From positions 2,294,001 through 2,358,000 of the forward strand of contig NZ_JALKAS010000001.1 in NCBI RefSeq assembly GCF_023015695.1: 64,000 nt of DNA. The letters are read 5' to 3'. This document shows, piece after piece, positions 57,304-64,000 of this stretch. This DNA comes from Jannaschia sp. S6380 (lineage in GTDB: Bacteria > Pseudomonadota > Alphaproteobacteria > Rhodobacterales > Rhodobacteraceae). The first letter of the stretch is position 1. Each line of letters starts with the position of its first letter. The notes beneath the pieces were generated by a model that saw nothing but the letters and a program-made list of their open reading frames with translations, did no database searches and was not told the origin of the DNA. Made by a program: the position numbers and the translations under genes.

Positions 57304-60277
57304 TGTCGATCGCCTCGGCCAGGCCGGTCAGGCCGGTCATATCGTGCAGAAGGATCGCGTCGTCGCCCGGCAGGTCCAGCAGGACCCCTTCGGCCGTCTC
57401 GCGCGCGTAGCGGGCCACGATCTGCGCGCCGGTTTCGGCATCGCCGACGAGCGCCCGGTCCAGCAGGATGCGGTCCGCGCCCAAGCGGAAATCCTCGACA
57501 CGGTCCCGACCCGCACTCGCGCGGAAGACGAAGACATCGGCCCCGTCGCCGCCGCGAAGCACGTCGTTCCCCCGCCCGCCGTCGAGCCGGTCGCCCCCGT
57601 GACCACCGATCAGCGTGTCACGCCCCCCGCCGCCGCTCAGACCGTCATCGCCACTTCCCCCGTCGAGTCGGTCCTGCCCCGCGCCACCCAGAAGTTCGTC
57701 CGCATCATCCTCTCCCAGCAGGGTGTCGGCGCCGTAGTCGCCCGCGATCGTGTCGCGACCGGCCCCGCCCGAGAGATGGTCGCCGCCGCCGCCGCCCGAA
57801 AGATGGTCGCCGCCATTTCCCCCCGCGGCCCGGTCGGCCCCGGCCTCGCCCAGGATGCGGTCATCGCCCCGACCCCCTTCGGCGACGTCGCCGCCATCGC
57901 CGCCCCACAGGGTATCGGCGCCGCGTCCGCCGAACAGCCGGTCACTGCCGCCGCCGCCGGAGAGATGGTCCGCAGAATTGTTGCCGCTCAGTTCGTCCGA
58001 TCCGCCACCACCGACAAGCAGGTCCGCCCCGCGCCCGCCGGCCAGCGTATCCATTCCGCCGCCGGCGAAAAGCGTGTCGTCCCCACGCCCCGCACCGATC
58101 CAGTCATCGCCCTGCTCGCCCGAAAGATGGTCGTCCTCCGATCCGCCATCCAGCCGGTCGTCCCCCTCCCCACCGACCAGACGATCCACGCCGGCCCCGC
58201 CCGCGAGACGGTCCGCGCCCGCGCCCGCGAACAGGCTGTCATCCCCGTCGCCACCCAGAAGCGTGTCTGCATCGCGTCCGCCGGACAGGTGATCGGCGCC
58301 GTCCCCGCCGTCCAGCCGGTCTGCGCCGCGATCACCGGTCAGGGTGTCGTCACCCGCGGCCCCCAAAAGCGTATCGCCCCCGTCGCCTCCGGCCAGACGG
58401 TCCCATCCCGCGCCCCCGTCCAGTTCGTCGTCGCCGGTATCGCCGTCCAGGTCGTCGTCGCCGGCCCCGCCCAGCAAGGTGTCGTTCCCGGCGTCGCCCC
58501 TGAGCGTGTCTGTATCCGCGCCCCCCTCGAGCAAGTCATGGCCGCGCCCGCCGAGAAGGAGGTCGGACCCGGCCTCGCCCATCAACGTGTCGTTGCCGTT
58601 CTCGCCCGCCAGCGTGTCCCGGCCATCCCCGCCGAGCAGGAGGTCGGGCGCGTCGCCCCCTTCCAGGACGTCGCCGCCGCCATGCCCCTGCAACACGTCG
58701 CGCCCCCACGAACCCTGCAGCGCGTCATCCTCTGCCCCGCCGGTCAGCGTCATGTCGGGGGCGCGGAACGTCCGGTTCGGTCCGCGCAGGATCGCCGCGC
58801 GGACCTCCTCGGGCGGGATCGGGGCGAGGTCCAGGGCGATCAGCGTCAGAACCTCGCCCCGCCATTCGATGCGGGCACCATCGGCGGTGGACAGGATCGA
58901 CAGGCTGTTCACGTCGTAGAGGAAGGGCCAGGCGCCCAGGTCCAGGCGGTCGTGCCTGGGGTTGAAATCGGTGATGACATCCGCCGTTCGGTCCGATGCC
59001 AGCACGAAGGTGTCATGGCCCCAGCCGCCGGTCATGCGATCCGCGCCGGCCCCGTCCGACAGGATGTCGTCACGTCCGCCCCCGTCGAGCGTGTCACTAC
59101 CCGCGCCGCCCGCGATCAGGTCCAGCCCCGACGTCCCCGAAAGGCGGACCGGGCCGTCGTCCTCGGCGCGCAGGGTGCGGCCCGCCTTGCCGGGGGCGTG
59201 CCGCAGATGGGTGATCCCGACCTCGCTCTCGGACGTGACGTAGATCTGGATCGCGCCGTCGCGGAACTCCATCGCGATGGCCGTGACGTCGGCCAGCCCG
59301 GCGGTCAACGTATCCTCGAAGCTGTCGATCAGGACGAGCTTGCCGTCGGGCATCAGCACGAACAGGCTGATCCCGCCATCCGTGCCCCCCGCCGCGACAT
59401 AAACGACGCCGTCGCGGTTCAGCGTCTCGACGGCCCGCGCCCCGCCGAACCGGGTGTCGCGCGTGTCGTTCACGTGATCGACGGGCAGCATCTGCCCCTC
59501 GGGGTCGACATGCATCACGCTCAACCCGCCGGACGCGCCCTGGGCGGAGGCGAGGATGAGCCAGGTCTCGCCCGCGACCGTCGCGGTGGCAATCGACGTC
59601 GGCACCATGAAGCCGACCCCGTCGAGCGTGGCGACGATATCGGCGGGGCGCAGGCCGCCCGCATCCGCGGTCCAGCTGCTGACACCGGAATCTGCCTGCG
59701 AATAGCCGTCCCCCTGCGCGGCGGCGAAGACGATCTGACGACCGCCGATGTTAGCATGGGCCAGGTCCGCTACGCCGCGCGCGCCGTCCTGCGGCCCGGT
59801 GCCCGCCACGGCGATCGGATCGGCCAGGCCCGCGCCACCGGCCGAGAGCGCCAGCCCGGCCCCGCCCGCGGCACGCGTGACCAGCAAGCCGTCGTCGATC
59901 TCAACGGCCACCGAGACGTCGACGGCGGCGGGAGCGCCCGAAGGCAGATCCTGCGCGATGTCGAGCCGGCCGTCGGACCCGATCGTCAGCGTCGCGGCCC
60001 CGTCGCGGCGGCCGCCGACGAGCAGTTCCACCCCTTCCGCCGTCGTCTGCACGGTCGTGGCGACACTTGTGCCGGCGGTCCGGTCCATGCCCACGCCGCG
60101 GTCGTTCAGCGCCACCAGTTCCCCGTCCGCGGCGATCGCATGACCGAAGATCCGCCCGTTCGGGTCGGTGGCGAACAAGATCGCCTGGCCGTCCACATGC
60201 ACGAGGTCCAGGTCCGACAGCGTGGCGAACCGGTCGTCATGCGCGGGCAGCGTCATGCCTATGAATGTAAGCGTCAT
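57296..60277 (-). CDS. Large RTX (hemolysin-type Ca-binding repeat) exoprotein
   Basis: A 993-residue acidic protein with no Sec signal. Residues about 1-370 form an Ala/Gly/Asp-rich, propeller-like region (repeats of GGxxxVxxAxxxG type, such as TWLILASAQGASGGLSVMHVD) of unknown role. About residues 380-470 hold a first RTX block, and 510-905 hold about 40 GGxGxDxLx nonapeptides that fold as a calcium beta-roll. The C-terminus (VFVFRASAGRDRVEDF, DRILLD) is a typical type I secretion end. ABC-exporter genes for it are not adjacent. GGAGG abuts the ATG at 60277, so a start at the Met 7 codons downstream is possible. Likely surface or matrix protein. Confidence 0.85.
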   Translation of the reverse strand: MTLTFIGMTLPAHDDRFATLSDLDLVHVDGQAILFATDPNGRIFGHAIAADGELVALNDRGVGMDRTAGTSVATTVQTTAEGVELLVGGRRDGAATLTIGSDGRLDIAQDLPSGAPAAVDVSVAVEIDDGLLVTRAAGGAGLALSAGGAGLADPIAVAGTGPQDGARGVADLAHANIGGRQIVFAAAQGDGYSQADSGVSSWTADAGGLRPADIVATLDGVGFMVPTSIATATVAGETWLILASAQGASGGLSVMHVDPEGQMLPVDHVNDTRDTRFGGARAVETLNRDGVVYVAAGGTDGGISLFVLMPDGKLVLIDSFEDTLTAGLADVTAIAMEFRDGAIQIYVTSESEVGITHLRHAPGKAGRTLRAEDDGPVRLSGTSGLDLIAGGAGSDTLDGGGRDDILSDGAGADRMTGGWGHDTFVLASDRTADVITDFNPRHDRLDLGAWPFLYDVNSLSILSTADGARIEWRGEVLTLIALDLAPIPPEEVRAAILRGPNRTFRAPDMTLTGGAEDDALQGSWGRDVLQGHGGGDVLEGGDAPDLLLGGDGRDTLAGENGNDTLMGEAGSDLLLGGRGHDLLEGGADTDTLRGDAGNDTLLGGAGDDDLDGDTGDDELDGGAGWDRLAGGDGGDTLLGAAGDDTLTGDRGADRLDGGDGADHLSGGRDADTLLGGDGDDSLFAGAGADRLAGGAGVDRLVGGEGDDRLDGGSEDDHLSGEQGDDWIGAGRGDDTLFAGGGMDTLAGGRGADLLVGGGGSDELSGNNSADHLSGGGGSDRLFGGRGADTLWGGDGGDVAEGGRGDDRILGEAGADRAAGGNGGDHLSGGGGGDHLSGGAGRDTIAGDYGADTLLGEDDADELLGGAGQDRLDGGSGDDGLSGGGGRDTLIGGHGGDRLDGGRGNDVLRGGDGADVFVFRASAGRDRVEDFRLGADRILLDRALVGDAETGAQIVARYARETAEGVLLDLPGDDAILLHDMTGLTGLAEAIDIM

Positions 60278-60428
60278 CCTCCGGTCCGCGCCGCTTGGGT
60301 CGGATCGGATCTAGGTCGCCGGTTCAGCCGGCCGGCGGCACTATTTGGACGGACCTGTGACGCATCCGTCTGATTTTACGACATCTTGTCTCGACCGTGC
60401 GGGCATCGCCGCCCTCGACTGCGCGGAC
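60278..60428. promoter_or_regulatory. RTX gene upstream region / kpsT downstream region
   Basis: A 151-base gap upstream of the RTX gene and downstream of kpsT, both on the minus strand. It contains a GCCGG-TTCAG-CCGGC hairpin at about 60319-60333 and an AT-richer patch near 60365-60395. No defined promoter hexamers recognised. Confidence 0.35.
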
Positions 60429-61082
60429 TCAGGCCAGCAGTTCCCTGTGACGGGCCACGCCGTCCTCCAGCTTGTCGTAGAATTCCAGCTTGCCTCCGGT
60501 CAGCACCAGGGCCGCGTCGCAGTAGTCGCGCAGCTTCTCCATCTGATGGCTGACCATGATGGCGCTGGCGTTGCGAATCCGCTCTCGGAAGACGGCCTTG
60601 CTCTTGCGGTTGAAGCTGGCGTCGCCAACGGCGGTGACCTCATCGACCAGGTAGGTGTCGAAACGGATGCCCATCGACAGCCCGAACCCCAGCCGCGCCC
60701 GCATCCCCGAGGAATAGGTCTTGACCGGCGCGTCGAACTGCCGCCCCAGCTCCGAAAAGTCGAGGACGAACGCCTTGAGGCTTTCGGTATCGACACCGTA
60801 GACCCGCGCGACGAAGGCCGTGTTCTGCGCGCCGGTCATCTGCGGGTTGAAGGACCCGCCGAACCCGACGGGCCAGGAGACCGCGCCGGTCGAGATCACC
60901 CGGCCGGAATCGGGGCGCTGCACGCCGGCGATCAACTCCAGCAGCGTCGACTTGCCGGCCCCGTTTCGCCCCAGGAGCGCCAGCGACCGCCCCGTCGGCA
61001 GCGTCAGCGTCAGGTCCGAGATGACCGTCCGCTTCTCGCCCTTGAGCCAGAAACTCTTGGAGAGGTTCTCGAGACGCAGCAC
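60429..61082 (-). CDS. kpsT: Capsule polysaccharide ABC exporter ATPase KpsT
   Basis: A 217-residue ATPase: LENLSKSFWLKGEKRTVI, Walker A GRNGAGKST (38-46), SWPVGFGGSFNPQMTGAQN (about 69-87; typical for KpsT), signature YSSGMRARLGFGLSMGI, Walker B YLVDEVTAVGD, switch His179. The start is GTG 61082 with GAGGG 8 bases upstream. It works with KpsM to flip or export a lipid-linked capsular polysaccharide. It follows kpsE by 11 bases. Confidence 0.93.
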   Translation of the reverse strand: MLRLENLSKSFWLKGEKRTVISDLTLTLPTGRSLALLGRNGAGKSTLLELIAGVQRPDSGRVISTGAVSWPVGFGGSFNPQMTGAQNTAFVARVYGVDTESLKAFVLDFSELGRQFDAPVKTYSSGMRARLGFGLSMGIRFDTYLVDEVTAVGDASFNRKSKAVFRERIRNASAIMVSHQMEKLRDYCDAALVLTGGKLEFYDKLEDGVARHRELLA

Positions 61083-61093
61083 CGGCCGAACCC

Positions 61094-62431
61094 TCAGCGG
61101 CTGTCGCGGATCGAGTAGTAGATCAGCACCAGGATCGACCAGCCCAGCAGCAGGAACAGCCCCGTCAGGCCGAAGATGATGCCGCGGCGCGGATAGCCGG
61201 CCGATTGCGGGTGGGTGGGGCTGATATAGGTCGCTAGGTAGCGCGTCTGCCGCGTCGCGTTCGTGCGCGAAATGTCGAGTGCGGTCAGCGCCGCGCGATA
61301 GCTCTCCTCTGCGAATTCGCGGTCGACCACCAACCCTTCGTATTCGGCCAGCAGCGACGGATAGTCGTCGCCATCGACGTCGGACTGGCCGGCGGCGACG
61401 GCGGAGCGTTCCTGGCGGATGCGCTCGCGGATGACGTCGATCTGGCGCTGCGCCTGCACCGCGCGCGGGTCCGAGGCGTTCGTCCGCTCCAGCAGGATGT
61501 CGAGATCGACGAGTGCCTGCGCCAGCTGCGCCTGCAACGTGTTCACGACCGCCATCCGGCCCTGCAGGTCTGTCTCGGGGTCGACGATCTGGGTGCGGGT
61601 GCGGAACAGGGTCAAGGCCTCGCGGGCGGTCTTCAGCCGTTCCAGCGCCTCCTCCAGGTCCTGCCGCGCGAAGCGGCTGGCATCGTCGCGGGCGGTGGCG
61701 TTCAGATCGTTCACGAGGTCCTGGCTCTCGCGCAGGATCGCCTCGGCGATCTCGGTCGCGGTGACGGGATCGAAGGCCTGAACCCGCAGCTCCACCTGGC
61801 CGCTGGTCTGGTCGTAGGCGACGTCGACGACGCGCGACCAGTACCACAGCAACTCCTCGATCGAGGGGCCGGGCCAGATCGAAAAGACGGGATCCTCCTC
61901 CCAGTATTGCGAATAATGCGTCACCAGGTCGATCTGCTCGTCGATGGCCTGAACCATCGCCTGGCTCTGGATGTACTCATAGAGGATCGCCGCGTCCGAA
62001 CTGGCCGCGCCGCCCGACAGCTGTGCGGCGAACCCGCCCAGCAGTTCGGTCGCGGCGCCGCCCTCCTCCTGCCGGACGGTGAAGCCGGCGGTGGACGCGT
62101 ATTGATCGCGCGCCATCGTCCAGAGATACCCGCCCGTCAACGCCAGCGGCAGCAGCACCACCAGGATGAAACTCGCGATCACGCCCCAATGGCGCCTGCG
62201 GACGCTTGCCGGCGCGGCGACGGGTCCGACCTCCACCGGGGGCGGCTTCGGCTTGCCGCCGCCCTTCTTGCCGCCGTTCTTGTTGTTCTCGCGCCGCTTT
62301 GCCTGCCGGGCCTTGCGGGCCAGGCGCTCGGCGCGCTCCTCCTCGGTCTCGGGCGTGTCCGTGGCGGGCGGGGTCTCGGCCGCGGGGGGCAACGTCTCCG
62401 GCGGGGTGTCGGAAGGGGCGCGGTCTGACAT
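61094..62431 (-). CDS. kpsE: Capsule export inner-membrane protein KpsE/BexC/CtrB type
   Basis: A 445-residue polysaccharide co-polymerase of the PCP-3 class: two membrane helices (about 83-105 and 418-440) flank a periplasmic coiled-coil-rich region (AREALTLFRTRTQIVDPETDLQGRM, LQAQLAQALVDLDILLERTNASDPRA). The cytoplasmic N-terminus (1-80) is unusually long, Pro/Thr/Glu rich, then Lys/Gly rich (KNGGKKGGGKPKPPP). It links the KpsMT exporter with the outer-membrane channel. Divergent from kpsM and upstream of kpsT. Confidence 0.9.
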   Translation of the reverse strand: MSDRAPSDTPPETLPPAAETPPATDTPETEEERAERLARKARQAKRRENNKNGGKKGGGKPKPPPVEVGPVAAPASVRRRHWGVIASFILVVLLPLALTGGYLWTMARDQYASTAGFTVRQEEGGAATELLGGFAAQLSGGAASSDAAILYEYIQSQAMVQAIDEQIDLVTHYSQYWEEDPVFSIWPGPSIEELLWYWSRVVDVAYDQTSGQVELRVQAFDPVTATEIAEAILRESQDLVNDLNATARDDASRFARQDLEEALERLKTAREALTLFRTRTQIVDPETDLQGRMAVVNTLQAQLAQALVDLDILLERTNASDPRAVQAQRQIDVIRERIRQERSAVAAGQSDVDGDDYPSLLAEYEGLVVDREFAEESYRAALTALDISRTNATRQTRYLATYISPTHPQSAGYPRRGIIFGLTGLFLLLGWSILVLIYYSIRDSR

Positions 62432-62485
62432 GGGGATCGGGTGCTCGCTTGCCGGGACGCGCGACGGAAGATCCCCGGCGCGCGA

Positions 62486-62512
62486 TTGCAGTTCCTGTGG
62501 ATTTCTTAAATA
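62486..62512 (+). promoter_or_regulatory. Possible promoter in the kpsE/kpsM divergent gap
   Basis: TTGCAG (62486-62491) and TAAATA (62507-62512) resemble -35 and -10 elements reading toward kpsM, though the spacer is only 15 bases. They fall in the only AT-richer stretch of the 117-base gap 62432-62548. The kpsM ribosome-binding region GAGGGAGG lies just before its GTG. Confidence 0.3.
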
Positions 62513-62548
62513 GCTTGGGCGCAGATTGCCAGTTCCGCGAGGGAGGCC

Positions 62549-63367
62549 GTGCGCGACACAGAGACCATAAGACCGGCGCAGACGCCGAGGTTCCAGGTTC
62601 CGCGCAACGGCAGCCGCGTGCGGTCCACGGTCGCGCTGACGCTGCGCGAGATGCAGGCCCGCTACGGCCGCTCGCCCGGCGGCTATGTCTGGGCCATACT
62701 GGAGCCGCTGGGCATGATCGTGTTGCTGGCGTTCGGCTTCTCGCTGCTGCTGCGCCAGCCGTCCTTAGGCGACAGCTTCCTGCTGTTCTACGCGACGGCC
62801 TTCCTGCCCTTCAACCTGTTCAGTCGGGTCCAGCTGACCGTCTCCTCGGCGCTGACCTACTCGCGCAACCTGCTGGTCTATCCGGTGGTGTCCTGGCTCG
62901 ACGCGGTCGCGGCGCGGATCGTGCTCAACACGCTGACGGGCGTCCTGATTGCGACCCTGCTGCTGGGCGGGATCATCATCCTGCAGGACATCCACACGCG
63001 GATCGACATGGCCATCGTGATCGCGGTCTACGCCACGATCGTGGCGCTGGGGGCGGGAATGGCGATGGTCAACGCGGTCATCGCCGCCTATTTCCCGATC
63101 TGGAAGACGATCTGGAACATCGCGACGCGACCGCTCTTCCTGGCCTCGGGCATCATCTACCTGTTCGAGGAACTGCCCCGCGTCGCGCAGGACGTGCTGT
63201 GGTGGAACCCCCTCATTCACCTGACGGCGGCGATGCGGGCTGGGTTCTACCCGACCTACGACCCGCAATTCGTCTCGCCGGTCTTCCTGGCCGTGGTGAC
63301 GTTGGGGTTGCTGTTCTTCGGGCTGCTGCTGATGCGCCGGTTCAACGCGAAGGTGCTGGAGAAGTAA
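62549..63367 (+). CDS. kpsM: Capsule polysaccharide ABC exporter permease KpsM
   Basis: A 272-residue ABC-2 type permease: VRSTVALTLREMQARYGRSPGGYVWAILEPLGMI in its conserved segments, then six membrane helices, with the family phrase NPLIHLTAAMRAGFYPTYDP. The start is taken as GTG 62549 near a GGGAGG; spacing is short, but no better start exists before the conserved region. It pairs with KpsT encoded divergently. Its last 26 bases overlap the convergent glycosyltransferase gene. Confidence 0.9.
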   Translation: MRDTETIRPAQTPRFQVPRNGSRVRSTVALTLREMQARYGRSPGGYVWAILEPLGMIVLLAFGFSLLLRQPSLGDSFLLFYATAFLPFNLFSRVQLTVSSALTYSRNLLVYPVVSWLDAVAARIVLNTLTGVLIATLLLGGIIILQDIHTRIDMAIVIAVYATIVALGAGMAMVNAVIAAYFPIWKTIWNIATRPLFLASGIIYLFEELPRVAQDVLWWNPLIHLTAAMRAGFYPTYDPQFVSPVFLAVVTLGLLFFGLLLMRRFNAKVLEK

Positions 63368-64000
63368 GGAGGGCGCGGACGGCCGCGTGGTCGCGGTCGC
63401 GCCGCCCCGCGAGCCCGTCGCGCATCGCCGCGCGCCAGAGCTTCAGATAGGCGCGCCGGTCCGATCCGTAATGCCGCGCCCGCGCCAGCCAGATCGCCCC
63501 GAACGCGAGGAAGATCGCCGTGCCGGCCACGCGCCCGGCCGTCAGCCGATAGACGAACGCCCGGTTTCGATAGAGGTAGAACACCTTCCAGAGCGGCGCG
63601 ATGCGTCGCGCACCCACGATCGCCGTGGCGCAGTCATGCTCGAACACCACGTCCGGATCGAACCCGAGCGGGCCGGCACGACGCCCGAGCGCCAGCGAAT
63701 AGATCGTGTCATCGCCATAGATGAACAGCCTTCCGTCGGGATAGCCCGCGACCTCGACCGCGCGGCGCGACAGGAACGCGCCGACGAAGGACCCGCCGTC
63801 GATGTCGCGGGGGGCCCCGGCGTCATAGGCCTCGGGGCCGGCATGGAACGTCTCGCGCCCGCGCAGCAGGGTGCGCAGGATGCGGCCCCAGTCCCGGAAC
63901 GGGTCCAGAAGGGGGCGGTTCATCTCGCAGATCGTGCCGTCGGGATAGACCACCGCCGCGAACCAGGCGATGCGGTCGCCGCGATCCCGCGCGGCGAAGC
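63342..64000 (-). CDS. Glycosyltransferase, family 2-like (5' end outside window)
   Basis: The frame is open to the window edge and gives 219 codons. Visible are DGGSFVGAFLSRRAVEVAGYPDGRLFIYGDDTIYSLALGRRAG in its conserved pieces (GDD-type ExDD region of GT2/galactofuranosyl-type transferases) and a C-terminal helical part (WKVFYLYRNRAFVYRL, TAIFLAFGAIWLA). The nucleotide-sugar-binding N-terminal domain lies outside. It probably builds the polysaccharide exported by KpsMTE. Confidence 0.8.
   Translation of the reverse strand, partial: FAARDRGDRIAWFAAVVYPDGTICEMNRPLLDPFRDWGRILRTLLRGRETFHAGPEAYDAGAPRDIDGGSFVGAFLSRRAVEVAGYPDGRLFIYGDDTIYSLALGRRAGPLGFDPDVVFEHDCATAIVGARRIAPLWKVFYLYRNRAFVYRLTAGRVAGTAIFLAFGAIWLARARHYGSDRRAYLKLWRAAMRDGLAGRRDRDHAAVRALLTSPAPSR

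Noticed and set aside
57263..60373. A 1036-codon + strand frame antisense to the RTX gene
   Set aside because: The regular GC-rich repeats keep several frames open. The RTX pattern and calcium motifs belong to the minus strand.

Overview
The window looks like a chromosomal segment of a marine alphaproteobacterium of the Rhodobacteraceae/Roseobacter type. The basis is the very high GC content, a FlbT/FlaF/DUF1217 flagellar set, a TTAA-N7-TTAA box of the kind bound by CtrA, TRAP and glycine-betaine transporters, and dense operons joined by ATGA/GTGA overlaps. The species assignment is inference; no rRNA or tRNA was seen.

Layout. 1-5.4 kb: flagellar genes (fliQ partial, fliE, flgC, flgB, divergent fliI, a DUF1217 gene, flbT, flaF, flagellin). 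5.6-8.8 kb: a single large gene for a self-sufficient, catabolic-type reductive dehalogenase (corrinoid/2x[4Fe-4S] half fused to an FMN/NAD(P)H/[2Fe-2S] reductase). 8.8-12.3 kb: an Lrp regulator divergent from putA. 12.4-18.3 kb: a GMC dehydrogenase divergent from a TRAP transporter (dctPQM) with an IclR regulator. 18.3-25.9 kb: an operon of the dipeptide/oligopeptide ABC transporter class that also holds a HAD phosphatase, a small unknown protein and an SMP-30 lactonase. 26.0-30.2 kb: a YcaQ/AlkX-like DNA glycosylase, a LOV blue-light histidine kinase, a second paralogous binding protein, then a scar with a broken inverted copy of part of the kinase gene, expanded by a hexanucleotide repeat, and an IS3-type transposase remnant.

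30.6-44.6 kb: a LysR regulator and a tightly coupled operon (Ldh-type oxidoreductase, ketoglutarate-semialdehyde-dehydrogenase-like ALDH, an M19 dipeptidase homologue lacking metal ligands, an unrecognised 559-residue protein, DUF3726, an orphan betaine-type binding protein, a GlxA/AraC regulator) converging on a heterotetrameric sarcosine-oxidase operon (soxBDAG) whose delta subunit has lost its zinc cysteines. This looks like a catabolic module for an N-methylated amino acid or betaine whose substrate is not established. 45-54.8 kb: betICBA (choline-O-sulfate to choline to glycine betaine) divergent from choXWV (choline uptake), with a BetI-like operator between; the cho genes are interrupted by two unrelated genes. 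54.8-64 kb: surface polysaccharide genes (rmlA, manC, kpsT, kpsE, kpsM, a glycosyltransferase) around a large RTX protein.

Taken together the window combines motility, osmolyte/methylamine catabolism (choline sulfate, choline, betaine, probably sarcosine-like substrates, proline) and capsule/exoprotein export. The two most unusual items are the fused reductive dehalogenase and the partly uncharacterised Ldh-ALDH-M19-559aa-DUF3726 operon.
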